From NCBI GenBank assembly GCA_964492185.1, contig CAZBJH010000017.1:1-44845 (forward strand): a DNA stretch of 44,845 bases, in the 5' to 3' direction. The stretch's first letter is position 1. Each line of letters opens with the position of its first letter. Of this stretch, positions 1-8,311 are shown one piece after another. The notes under the pieces are model-generated. The model saw only the letters and a program-made list of their open reading frames with translations. It did not search any database and was not told where the DNA came from. A program made the translations under genes and the position numbers. The stretch comes from JAFGSZ01 sp964492185. GTDB taxonomy: Bacteria; Bacteroidota; Bacteroidia; Bacteroidales; UBA10428.

Positions 1-6
1 GACTCT
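1..6. repeat. Possible end of a MITE-like repeat cut by the window edge
   Basis: The window opens with GACTCT followed by ATTT. This equals the outer end of the repeat family described further on (GACAGACTCT at 27717-27726, then AATT) plus a 4-bp A/T-rich flank. Only six bases are available, so this is suggestive only. The remaining bases up to 244 are AT-rich and hold no gene or clear terminator that I can see. Confidence 0.25.
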
Positions 7-244
7 ATTTAAACTGGTCTATTGGCTTCGCCGGACTATATGTTTATAAAAATTAATGCGAATTATGCAGTATAAAAACAGTTTCAGCTTTCGACAATTC
101 CTACTCAAAACCTGACATGTTAATAATACAATTAATTGCAATTATAAAAATAACCAATAAAATTAAGCAATTTATCTTTCCGGGTGGTTTGATGCGCAAT
201 TGATAACAGATCATTGTTCCGGCTGTTCTGTGTAATATAAAAAT

Positions 245-1246
245 CTAACTTACCATCTCAGCTATAGCCTCCACCCAGATGGAAGAGTCGTTTAAACTTC
301 TTACCATCACAAGTTCACTACCTCCATGATATTTAAAAATATCTTTATAATCCTGTTCGATCTCAAGGATCGTTTCCAGGCAATCAGCAACAAATGAAGG
401 CGCCGTAACCAATATTTTACGGGCTCCTTTTTTTGCCAGTTCAGTAATTAGTTCATCCGTGAAGGGGGTGATCCAGTCTTTTGTAAGGCGCGATTGAAAA
501 GCGGTTGAATACCTGTCCCCCGGTATGCCTAGTTCGCCTGCCAATAAACGTGTAGTGTCATAACATGCAGCTTTGTAGCAAAATGAACCATGAGCGGGCA
601 TCTCTTCATGACAAGTGCATTTGTCACCTCTTATGCCAGGGTGTACCCTGTTGATATGCCTTAGCGGCAATCCGTGATAAGAAAAAACTATATGATCAAA
701 GTCTTCCGTAATATACTCATTGATCAGTGTGGTAAATGACTTAATAAAAGCCGGATGGCTATAATACTGCTGTATAATACGAATAGCAGGTATCACCTGC
801 CAGCTTTTGATCTCCTTAAAAAACTTCTCAAGCACCGATCCTGTTGTTGATGACGCGTATTGGGGAAAAAGGGGGAAAAGGACAATTTTTTCGATAGTAC
901 TGTTTTTTATTTGCCTCAATGCTTCCGGTAATGAAGGACTTCCGTACCTCATGGCCGGATAAACCCTGTATCCCTCACCCAGTTTCCTCTGAAGTTTCCC
1001 CGACAGGCTGTGCAGATGAAAAATTATGGGTGAACCCTTTTCAGTCCACAACCGCTTGTATGAAGCAGTTGACTTTTTCACCCTGAGGGGAATAATAAAC
1101 AGGTTGACCAGGATTTTTCGCAGAAGCCAGGGAATATCCATCACCCGCGGGTCGTTTAGTAAAGCTGAGAGATACCGGCGCACTTCTTTCCTGCCCGGCT
1201 TATCGGGAGTACCAAGGTTCACGATCACTACAGCTGTTTTTTTCAT
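245..1246 (-). CDS. hemH: Ferrochelatase
   Basis: Inserts Fe2+ into protoporphyrin IX to make protoheme, the last step of the protoporphyrin-dependent pathway. The 333-residue length is normal for the family. The SYHGLP motif carries the expected catalytic His (H191), and the SFVADCLETILEI segment carries the conserved Glu (E291). Between them lie four cysteines (C210, C212, C223, C228), in a stretch where several bacterial ferrochelatases also carry cysteines; they may bind a metal or a 2Fe-2S cluster, which is inference. It is the last gene of the minus-strand operon, 18 bp after the oxidase gene, so it should be co-transcribed with hemN and the receptor/importer pair. No terminator is obvious after its TAG stop. 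Confidence 0.95.
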   Translation of the reverse strand: MKKTAVVIVNLGTPDKPGRKEVRRYLSALLNDPRVMDIPWLLRKILVNLFIIPLRVKKSTASYKRLWTEKGSPIIFHLHSLSGKLQRKLGEGYRVYPAMRYGSPSLPEALRQIKNSTIEKIVLFPLFPQYASSTTGSVLEKFFKEIKSWQVIPAIRIIQQYYSHPAFIKSFTTLINEYITEDFDHIVFSYHGLPLRHINRVHPGIRGDKCTCHEEMPAHGSFCYKAACYDTTRLLAGELGIPGDRYSTAFQSRLTKDWITPFTDELITELAKKGARKILVTAPSFVADCLETILEIEQDYKDIFKYHGGSELVMVRSLNDSSIWVEAIAEMVS

Positions 1247-1264
1247 TTTAACCGGTTTATATTA

Positions 1265-2656
1265 TCAGACCCTAAGAGGGTCTCTGTCAATAAGCATATC
1301 CGCAATTTTCCTGCCCTGCTTTACTCTGTCTGCTATTCCTATCCCGTCACGAATGTTCCCCGCTAGCACCAGGCCCTGATATTTTTGTTGTATTTGATCA
1401 ATGGCTTCAAGGCGGTCTCCACTGTCTTTTTCATATTGTGCAATGGCATTATCATACCTGAATATCCTTAACAGGTCGGGGTTCCCAAAACATTTCAAGG
1501 TATCCCGGATCTCCTGTAAGACGATTTGTGTTATCTCACTATCACTCATATCGATTATATCAGGGTTTTTTACGCCACCCAGAAACACTGAAAGAATGGC
1601 ACCTTTTTCCGGTGCCCTGCCTTCAAAGAGGGTTGACGGGAACAGAATGCCTAAAATCCGGCGGTTTTCCAGTGATGGGATAAGTCCTCCGAAAGCATTG
1701 AGTTTTATACCTTCCCAGGAATGATAAGCTGCAACAACCTGCACGACCCCCGCGTAATGCAGGCTTGTTATCCGCTGTAAATCATTTTCATTAATAAAAG
1801 GCAGTATAGACGGCAATACATATGCACCTGTTGTTGTAACAATAAATTTTGAAGTGATCTGCACCTCTTTATCATCTTTGTTCCTGAAACGGGTGATAAA
1901 ACCATTTTTGTCCGGTTTTACCCCAATGCCCGAACATCCGGTAATTATATTCTCCGGCCCTGTTTCATGATACATGCCATCGATCAGTCCTTTCAGCCCG
2001 CCTTTAACTGAAAACACTTCCCTCGTGGCTTTCTTTTCAGATTCTGTTTTTGGTTCCTTTCTTTTTTTCAATGCCCCCCTGATAAAACTTCCGTAGTCTT
2101 GTTCAAGCTTATAAAGCTTTGGCAAAGCATAACGGGTAACCAGCCTGCCGGGGTCACCGGCATAAATGCCCGATATAAACGGGTCAACGGCATAATCCAG
2201 GAAACTGCGGCCTAAACGCCTGACCACCATATCAGCGACAGTTTCCACAGGATTGTTGCCAGGTCTGCGAAAAGGTTCACCCATGATCCGCAGTTTATCT
2301 TTCACTGTAAATAACGGAGTGGTCACACCCTGGAAAAAACCGGAGGGCAGCGGGTACCATTTCCCGTATTTTAATATCCATCGGTTGTTGGCTGCCGGAT
2401 TGGCAATCTCAGGTTTTACAAGGCCGTGTAGATCATCAAACATTGCAACAAGCTCAGGAGTAGATACGGTGCCTGTATTCGGTCCTGACTCATACGTAAA
2501 TCCATCTTCCTTCACCGTGTTTATTACACCTCCCACCCTATCTTCCTTCTCTATCAGCAATACTTTCTTACCGGCTTTTGCCAGGTAATAACCTATTGTT
2601 AACCCGGTAAGTCCGGCGCCGATAATTATTATCTCCGGTTCATTGTTTTTATTCAT
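1265..2656 (-). CDS. hemG: Protoporphyrinogen oxidase (FAD-dependent, HemY/PPOX type)
   Basis: Oxidises protoporphyrinogen IX to protoporphyrin IX. The N-terminus has the FAD dinucleotide-binding fold (IIIGAGLTGL, about residues 10-19, with an acidic residue in LLIEKEDRVGG near 34-44) and the SGPNTG segment that follows it in PPOX proteins. The C-terminal LAGNIRDGIGIADRVKQGR is the usual FAD-contacting GxxG tail. Length is 463 residues, as expected. The start codon lies 1 nt after the hemN stop, so translation is probably coupled. The symbol hemG follows common Bacteroidota annotation, although the protein is of the flavin amine-oxidase type (HemY) and not the short flavodoxin-like E. coli HemG. 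It uses oxygen in aerobes; another electron acceptor would be needed anaerobically. Confidence 0.92.
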   Translation of the reverse strand: MNKNNEPEIIIIGAGLTGLTIGYYLAKAGKKVLLIEKEDRVGGVINTVKEDGFTYESGPNTGTVSTPELVAMFDDLHGLVKPEIANPAANNRWILKYGKWYPLPSGFFQGVTTPLFTVKDKLRIMGEPFRRPGNNPVETVADMVVRRLGRSFLDYAVDPFISGIYAGDPGRLVTRYALPKLYKLEQDYGSFIRGALKKRKEPKTESEKKATREVFSVKGGLKGLIDGMYHETGPENIITGCSGIGVKPDKNGFITRFRNKDDKEVQITSKFIVTTTGAYVLPSILPFINENDLQRITSLHYAGVVQVVAAYHSWEGIKLNAFGGLIPSLENRRILGILFPSTLFEGRAPEKGAILSVFLGGVKNPDIIDMSDSEITQIVLQEIRDTLKCFGNPDLLRIFRYDNAIAQYEKDSGDRLEAIDQIQQKYQGLVLAGNIRDGIGIADRVKQGRKIADMLIDRDPLRV

Positions 2657-2657
2657 T

Positions 2658-4037
2658 TCAAACAGATTTTGAATATTTATTTTCTCCCGGTCCGTATTCA
2701 GGATCCAGCGCGGCTGCTATATTTCTGATAAAAAGTGATCCCTGATCCGTTATGATTACTTTATTATCTGCAAATTCAACCAGTCCATCAGCCATAAAGC
2801 TGTCGAGCTTATCATCTGAAAATCCTGTTATCTTCTTTATGTTCGTTACCGTGGTGTCAAAAGTACCGGCCAACTGCATAAAGTCGAGCTGTTTATTACA
2901 CATGAGCCCCGTGATAGCTTCTTTAACCATGATCTGCTTTTTCGACAAAATATACCCTTTCATAACAGGCAGCTTAGCCCGCCCGGCCAATCCGATATAT
3001 TTGTTCAGCTCTTTGGTATTCTGTGCATATCCCTTTTCAAGCTGACTGATTGCCGAGACGCCAAAAGCATAAACCTGGCCAGTGGTCCGCCTGGTACAAT
3101 AACCCTGAAAATTACGGTGCAGATGATGATTTTTCAGGGCTACACCAAGCTCATCCGAAGGTAATACATAATGATCGAGGCCGACCGGGATATAACCCGA
3201 ACGGGTCAACAATTCGCGCGATGCCAGGAACATTTCCGTCTTTTCTTCGGCAGCCGGTATCCCGCGTTTCTCAAGAATTCGCTGGTGCTTCTTCACCCAG
3301 GGAACATGGGCATATGAAAAGGTAACCATCCTTTCCGGCCTCATCTGTATTGCCTGTGAAATGGATCCTGTAAAACCGTCAACATTTTGTCCCGGCAAGC
3401 CGTAAATAAAATCAAGATTGACCGAAACCGATGTGCCTGCATCTCTTATATGCCTGATAAGATCCCTGACAGGAACAACAGGGGGTTCACGGTTAACTGT
3501 CTTCAGAATCCCGGGATCCATATCCTGAATGCCCAGGCTAAATCTGTTAAAACCCGCTTTCAGTAATCTGTCGATCACCGGTTGATCAAGATATGCCGGG
3601 TGGCATTCAATTGCGATCTCGGGATCGCTTATAAAAGTAAACTCCCTGCAAATTAATTCATTTATCTCTTCAATATACCTGACATCGATAGAATTGGGTG
3701 TGCCGCCGCCATAATGTATTTGCGATACTTTTCTGCTTTTATCTATATGGGGAATAAGACTTCTTATCTCACTTTTAATGGCAGCAATATAATCAGCTAC
3801 CTGTTTGTTCTCATTAATTTTGCAGGCATGGCAACCACAATAAAAGCATATCCTTCTGCAAAACGGAATATGAATATAAATGGCAATATGGCGTGGTTTA
3901 CCTTCATTTGATTCCTCAACAAGGCGGATATACTCCGGTTCGGTGAAACCTTCATGAAAACGCGTGGCCGGCGGATAGCTGGTATAACGCGGTACCGGGA
4001 CATTGTACTTATCAATAAGTGCTTTACTAATGATCAT
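2658..4037 (-). CDS. hemN: Oxygen-independent coproporphyrinogen III dehydrogenase
   Basis: A radical-SAM enzyme that decarboxylates coproporphyrinogen III to protoporphyrinogen IX without oxygen. The 4Fe-4S motif is C60-x3-C64-x2-C67-x-C69, preceded by YIHIPF. The CxxxCxxCxC form and the N-terminal YNVPVPRYTSYPPATRF segment mark a genuine HemN and not the heme chaperone HemW. Length is 459 residues. The GGGTPN SAM-binding motif is present near residue 110. The ATG overlaps the MFS stop codon (ATGA), so the two are translationally coupled. Its presence with only the two following enzymes suggests the operon handles coproporphyrin-level intermediates. Confidence 0.95.
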   Translation of the reverse strand: MIISKALIDKYNVPVPRYTSYPPATRFHEGFTEPEYIRLVEESNEGKPRHIAIYIHIPFCRRICFYCGCHACKINENKQVADYIAAIKSEIRSLIPHIDKSRKVSQIHYGGGTPNSIDVRYIEEINELICREFTFISDPEIAIECHPAYLDQPVIDRLLKAGFNRFSLGIQDMDPGILKTVNREPPVVPVRDLIRHIRDAGTSVSVNLDFIYGLPGQNVDGFTGSISQAIQMRPERMVTFSYAHVPWVKKHQRILEKRGIPAAEEKTEMFLASRELLTRSGYIPVGLDHYVLPSDELGVALKNHHLHRNFQGYCTRRTTGQVYAFGVSAISQLEKGYAQNTKELNKYIGLAGRAKLPVMKGYILSKKQIMVKEAITGLMCNKQLDFMQLAGTFDTTVTNIKKITGFSDDKLDSFMADGLVEFADNKVIITDQGSLFIRNIAAALDPEYGPGENKYSKSV

Positions 4038-5236
4038 TTTTTCTTTTTAACTAAGGGGTAATTGTAATATATAACGAAAAAGGTAAAGAAGCAAAGTAAT
4101 ATCTCAATTCCGAAAAGGCCTGTATAACCTGTCATATCTCCGGCCTTCCCGCTCAGTACAACAATAATCAGACTGCTTAAGTGTGTTATCACGATCTGCA
4201 CGGTAAAATCAGTCCCTTCGCTGTTCTCTCTGACCACATCCATGGAAGTGGTGTAAATAATAACAGTGGATAGGCCATAGGCACCCCATAAAAGACAAAT
4301 GCCGGCATACAACTCCCATAATAAAGGAATTTGTTTTGAAAGATAGAAAAAATATACCGCTGCCAGCAGGTTGATAAACGCGAACAAATAAAACGCATTT
4401 TTTCGCCCGGTCTTTTTTATAATATAGCCTGCAATAAATGCACACAAAGCAGCTACAGAAGTACCCACGATTCCTGACATGAATCCGATCTGCTTTACAT
4501 TATAACCAAGGTCGACCATGTAAGGCTTCAGCATGTCCAGTATCCCTATAATACCGGAATAATAGAAAAGAAGTATAAGCAAACGTTTTTTACGTTCTTT
4601 ACCGGTAAAAAACAGAAATATATCCTTTATTCTAACTCTCTTTTTTTGACCTTCTGCTATTGCCGGTCCTGCTTTGTAAAAAAACAGCGGAACAATTGCA
4701 AAGCCCACAAATGCAGCAAGCAAAAATAACAGATTTTGCCATCCGAAATAATAATATGCAAGCAACAGGACACCTGTACCCAGCAGACTGCCGGCAAAAC
4801 TTCCTCCCGACTGCATGCTGTTGCCAACACTCCTTTCTTCCGGTTTAAGAATTAAAATTGTAAACCTGTCGGTAGCGATATCCTGGGTGGCTGAAGCAAT
4901 AAAAGCAATAACCATCAACATGATTATCAGGCTGAAATCCGTTTGCAGATCAAACAATCCTATACTGATAATGATCACCGCGTAAAACAGTTCCGAACCT
5001 ATTATCCACCCCCTTACCTGTTTGCCGGTACCTGCCCTGTTATCTATAAATGGCGCCCATAAAAATTTAAATATCCAGGGAAGCTTTACCAGTTGCAGCA
5101 ACCCGATAGATTCAAGCGAATAATGCTCCTGCCTCATTATCACCGGAACAACCGTTGAAAAAAAGCTCATGGGAACCGATTGGGCAATATAAAGACTAAA
5201 CAGGACCGGGAACTTATGCCAGCTTTTTTCTTTCAT
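4034..5236 (-). CDS. MFS importer, PAT family (AmpG/RhtX/FptX-like)
   Basis: A 400-residue inner-membrane protein with about 12 hydrophobic segments. The N-terminal region (QSVPMSFFSTVVPVIMR, then LVKLPWIFKFLWAPFID at about 48-64, and SATQDIATDRFTI near 115) matches the PAT branch of MFS transporters. That branch includes AmpG (muropeptides) and the single-subunit siderophore importers RhtX and FptX. Placed between a TonB-dependent receptor and heme-synthesis enzymes, it most likely carries the receptor's ligand across the inner membrane. A tetrapyrrole or iron chelate is the natural guess, but the substrate is inference. It starts 7 nt after the receptor gene and overlaps hemN. Confidence 0.8.
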   Translation of the reverse strand: MKEKSWHKFPVLFSLYIAQSVPMSFFSTVVPVIMRQEHYSLESIGLLQLVKLPWIFKFLWAPFIDNRAGTGKQVRGWIIGSELFYAVIIISIGLFDLQTDFSLIIMLMVIAFIASATQDIATDRFTILILKPEERSVGNSMQSGGSFAGSLLGTGVLLLAYYYFGWQNLLFLLAAFVGFAIVPLFFYKAGPAIAEGQKKRVRIKDIFLFFTGKERKKRLLILLFYYSGIIGILDMLKPYMVDLGYNVKQIGFMSGIVGTSVAALCAFIAGYIIKKTGRKNAFYLFAFINLLAAVYFFYLSKQIPLLWELYAGICLLWGAYGLSTVIIYTTSMDVVRENSEGTDFTVQIVITHLSSLIIVVLSGKAGDMTGYTGLFGIEILLCFFTFFVIYYNYPLVKKKK

Positions 5237-5243
5237 CTCTTCA

Positions 5244-7331
5244 TCACCAGTTAACCGACAAATTTAATCCGGCCTGCAAAGGTTTGCCCTTCTGTGCATA
5301 TGTGTTACCTATAGCCTCAAATAAAAATGAATGATAATCTGTTGCCAGGAGATTCCTTCCCCACAAATCAATCTGAAATATCTTTCCGGTCACCGAAATC
5401 ATAGCGCTCAACAAACCATAGGTCTTTTCCCTGTATGAATTATCAAGGTCCCAATACATATTACCGTGCTGGTTATACACTGTATTGATCCTTAATTTAT
5501 CAATTAACTTTATCTTTTCCGGATATATTATTTGTGTTATCATCACTGCCAGGGTATGTCCGGGAATATAAGGTGTATATTTATTATTATAATTGGTTTC
5601 CGCATCCTTCACATATTCAAGTACGCGTGAATGGGTGTAACCATATGCTATTACTCCTTCAAAACCATGCACCATCCTGTTCTTTAAAGTAAATTCCACC
5701 CCTTTATTTTCCGACAAACCGGCATTATCCAGATAAGACCCCCTTCCACTGGGCACAGTGCGGTATATTTGCTGATCCTTCAAACGGGTATAAAAAAATG
5801 CAATATCAGAATAAATAAATTTTTGAAAAAAAGAAGTCTTCAGACCGGCTTCATAATTGTGGCTTGTTTCATTTTTAAACATCAGGTGATCAGGCCGCTC
5901 GAAGGTGGAATTAAAACCACCCGGCTTATATCCCGTGGTATATGAAACATATAGGGAGGCATTGTTAAACTGATAATTAAATGCCATTTTGGGCAACAAT
6001 ATATGATCCTGCAAATCCGGATACACGGTATCGGTTACCGGTAAAGCATTACCGGATTTTCTGGCGGTATATGTATATTTCATGCCCGATATCTCATGAT
6101 CGTACCTGATACCCCCTGTCAGTGACATATTATCTGACATTTTCCAGGTTGACTGATGAAACAGTGCTAATCCAACAATATCCGAATCATATGTTTTCAG
6201 GTACCACATATCAGACGGATATACATCAACATCCACACCGGTCTGAAAAAGCTGGGCAAACCCAAACCCGCCAAATAACCAGTTAAGCTTACTATCCCCG
6301 GTTGAACGTATGATCAGTTCTTCTGCGATCATGTGCTGTTTTTGCAGCTGCCTGACAAAGTAGAGTGAATCCGCTGTGAAATCCTGATCAATTTTCTGTG
6401 CATCGTCCAGGTATTGATAGGATAAGGTGTTGCTTAGCTCCCAGTTATTACCTGAATAATCGATCTTCAGGGCATCAGTCAGCATCATCCTGTTGTATGA
6501 ACTTCGCTGGTTATAATTGATCTCACCTGCTTTCTTTAGGGAATCATTGTAAAGGGAATAAGGATAACCTCCCTGTATGCTACGCTCAAAACCCGCGATA
6601 TTTTCAACCGTCAAACGATCTGAAGGGGTATATATCACCTTGTTTCTCAATCCTGATGCATTCAGCTCATCGATCTTTTTATTGGAATAAGTATTTGTAT
6701 AAAAACCGTCATTATGCTGATAATTTCCTGATAAAGAAAGTGCTAAATTATCGCTCATCCTCATGTAATGTCCGGCATTCACCTTATATGTACCATATCC
6801 GGCCGCGGACAAAAAAACATGTGTGCCCTGATAATCAGCAGGCGAGCGTGTGATCACATTGATAAGGCCGCCCATACTGTTACGGCCGTATAATGTTCCC
6901 TGGGGACCGCGTAATATTTCTATACTTTCGATGTCAAAGAAATCAAACTCAAAAACCGATTTTTCAAAATACGGCACATGATCAACATATAACCCAACGG
7001 ACGGAGCATTTATACGGGAGCCAACACCCCTTATATATACAGGTGATGTAAGCCGGGATCCATAGTCGGGCATTACCAGGTTGGGGGCTATGCCACTCAC
7101 CTGATTCAAGGTGTGTATTCCGTTTCGCTCTATCATTGATGAGGGTATGATTGAAACGGAAGAAGGCAGCTCTTTAAGATTGGAATTATTTTTTGAGGCT
7201 TTTACAACCACCTCATCCAGTTCAACCGGAGGAAACAGGGTTGTATCAGGAATAATTCTGACTTCTTGTGCAGTAAGTTGCAGTAAAAATAAAAAGTCAG
7301 TAAGGATAATAAGAATAAATTTACTCACCAT
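5244..7331 (-). CDS. TonB-dependent outer-membrane receptor
   Basis: A 695-residue receptor with a signal peptide (about residues 1-21, ending LQLTAQ), a TonB-box-like segment (ELDEVVVKASK), a plug domain (SSVSIIPSSMIERNG through VYIRGVGSR) and the hallmark ILRGPQGTLYGRNSMGGLIN near 140. A 22-strand barrel should follow, and the final residues LSVNW end in an aromatic as barrels do. There is no N-terminal carboxypeptidase-regulatory domain and no SusD partner, so a polysaccharide receptor is unlikely; the architecture is that of siderophore or porphyrin receptors. It is co-directional with and 7 nt from the MFS importer. The ligand is unknown; a porphyrin or an iron chelate is inferred from context. 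Confidence 0.9.
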   Translation of the reverse strand: MVSKFILIILTDFLFLLQLTAQEVRIIPDTTLFPPVELDEVVVKASKNNSNLKELPSSVSIIPSSMIERNGIHTLNQVSGIAPNLVMPDYGSRLTSPVYIRGVGSRINAPSVGLYVDHVPYFEKSVFEFDFFDIESIEILRGPQGTLYGRNSMGGLINVITRSPADYQGTHVFLSAAGYGTYKVNAGHYMRMSDNLALSLSGNYQHNDGFYTNTYSNKKIDELNASGLRNKVIYTPSDRLTVENIAGFERSIQGGYPYSLYNDSLKKAGEINYNQRSSYNRMMLTDALKIDYSGNNWELSNTLSYQYLDDAQKIDQDFTADSLYFVRQLQKQHMIAEELIIRSTGDSKLNWLFGGFGFAQLFQTGVDVDVYPSDMWYLKTYDSDIVGLALFHQSTWKMSDNMSLTGGIRYDHEISGMKYTYTARKSGNALPVTDTVYPDLQDHILLPKMAFNYQFNNASLYVSYTTGYKPGGFNSTFERPDHLMFKNETSHNYEAGLKTSFFQKFIYSDIAFFYTRLKDQQIYRTVPSGRGSYLDNAGLSENKGVEFTLKNRMVHGFEGVIAYGYTHSRVLEYVKDAETNYNNKYTPYIPGHTLAVMITQIIYPEKIKLIDKLRINTVYNQHGNMYWDLDNSYREKTYGLLSAMISVTGKIFQIDLWGRNLLATDYHSFLFEAIGNTYAQKGKPLQAGLNLSVNW

Positions 7332-7427
7332 ATTTTAATTCAAGTTTTATACCAGCCGCCAGGCTGTATTTTATATAAGCCAAAACACTTACTGTAGAAA
7401 ATATTAAAAGAAACAAATAAAAGATTA

Positions 7428-7778
7428 TCAGCCGGCAGGCGGAGGATTGGGGTACAGCGGAAAATGCAGGCTGCAGAATGATTCTTTCTTAACATGAAAA
7501 ACAAACCTGTTAATACTAATTAAGGGTAAGTGATGGTCCGTATCTTCCTGACCCGAAGCAGTCAAAAGATATGTAAACTGATCATCCCGGTTGAAATTAA
7601 CAGACTTGTCAAAATGGCTGATCTCTTCATATTCTGTCTCAGCTTCTATACTTTTATTGCCGGAAGGTTTATCATGAACCGTATATTTATCAACCGTATA
7701 ACTTATCATGTACAGTGAAGAAGCCACAGCCACGACAAGATAAGGAATATATGAGGCAATCTGACCGAAATGGAACAT
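7428..7778 (-). CDS. Small membrane or exported protein, unknown, first gene of the heme operon
   Basis: I do not recognise a named family. The 116-residue product has one hydrophobic segment near the N-terminus (about residues 8-27), a charged middle rich in D, E and N, and a proline-rich end (YPNPPPAG) with a single Cys nearby (ESFCSLHF). Reality is supported by a TAnnTTTG promoter 19 bp upstream of its ATG and by its position 96 bp ahead of the TonB receptor on the same strand. Short cryptic ORFs of this shape sometimes precede receptor or metal genes in Bacteroidota. A role in regulating or assisting the receptor is inference only. Confidence 0.55.
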   Translation of the reverse strand: MFHFGQIASYIPYLVVAVASSLYMISYTVDKYTVHDKPSGNKSIEAETEYEEISHFDKSVNFNRDDQFTYLLTASGQEDTDHHLPLISINRFVFHVKKESFCSLHFPLYPNPPPAG

Positions 7779-7797
7779 TTCAATTCATTTATACTGC

Positions 7798-7805
7798 CAA
7801 ATATA
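7798..7805 (-). promoter_or_regulatory. -7 promoter element (TATATTTG) of the heme-uptake operon
   Basis: On the minus strand the sequence reads TATATTTG, a perfect TAnnTTTG box, 19 nt before the ATG of the 116-residue ORF. No clear -33 TTG is seen. It would drive all six genes down to hemH, since no terminator is visible inside. Confidence 0.6.
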
Positions 7806-8134
7806 ATGCATTTTTATTGTACCTGCATAATCGGTTTCTTCATTCGTATATCTCTTGGTTAAGTTATTATTAATTAATTTGTTATTTCATTTAATCAAAG
7901 TTGGTGGTTTTTGTTGCCTCACCAATTTTTTATATTTTTTAAGGCGTTCAGCGGACCCTCATCCCTTCATAATAGGTTCTTTGTATATATATACTTTTGT
8001 TTTTGTACTTTTTAAATTAAACTCCTTAAGGATGGGGGTTTCATACTAAAAATTCATAAAACAAATGAAAATTATGTAAATGTTCTCTTCCTTTATGACA
8101 ATTAAAAATTCCGCGGCGTCAATATCATTTACCC

Positions 8135-8150
8135 AGGGTCTGTTGAAAAA
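8135..8150 (+). repeat. Solitary end resembling the 27731-27966 inverted-repeat element
   Basis: AGGGTCTGTTGAAAAA differs at only two positions from the terminal inverted repeat AGGG(A/C)CTGCTGAAAAA of the element at 27731-27966. No matching opposite end is found before the next gene, so this is at most a relic. Confidence 0.3.
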
Positions 8151-8297
8151 CATCAAATTTTTATAATCAGTATGATACGAAGATTACGAACAAACAATAC
8201 ACATACCGGGGCCGGTGTAAATGTTAGAATGTGCTGAATAAAAAGCGCGCCCGAAGCAAATATTGATCATTTATATTCCCGGCCGGAACATATGATT

Positions 8298-8305
8298 TAT
8301 ATTTG
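8298..8305 (+). promoter_or_regulatory. -7 promoter element (TATATTTG), nearly leaderless
   Basis: A TAnnTTTG box ends only 6 nt before the ATG at 8312. With the usual spacing, transcription would begin at or next to the start codon. This also argues against the TTG start at 8303, which lies inside the box. Confidence 0.65.
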
Positions 8306-8311
8306 CATTTC

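Larger units (their letters stand above)
7779..8311. other. Divergent intergenic region, AT-rich, no gene seen
   Basis: Over 500 bp separate the heme operon from the glycosyltransferase. It holds a promoter for each side (7798-7805 minus, 8298-8305 plus) and a solitary transposon-like end at 8135-8150. A short reading frame at 7855-8049 has hydrophobic low-complexity composition, no promoter and no recognisable motif, and I do not call it a gene. Confidence 0.5.

Noticed and set aside
7855..8049. 64-codon frame between the heme operon and the glycosyltransferase
   Set aside because: Low-complexity hydrophobic sequence typical of AT-rich DNA, no promoter, no motif.
8303..8311. TTG start giving a three-residue longer glycosyltransferase
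   Set aside because: The codon lies inside the -7 promoter box.
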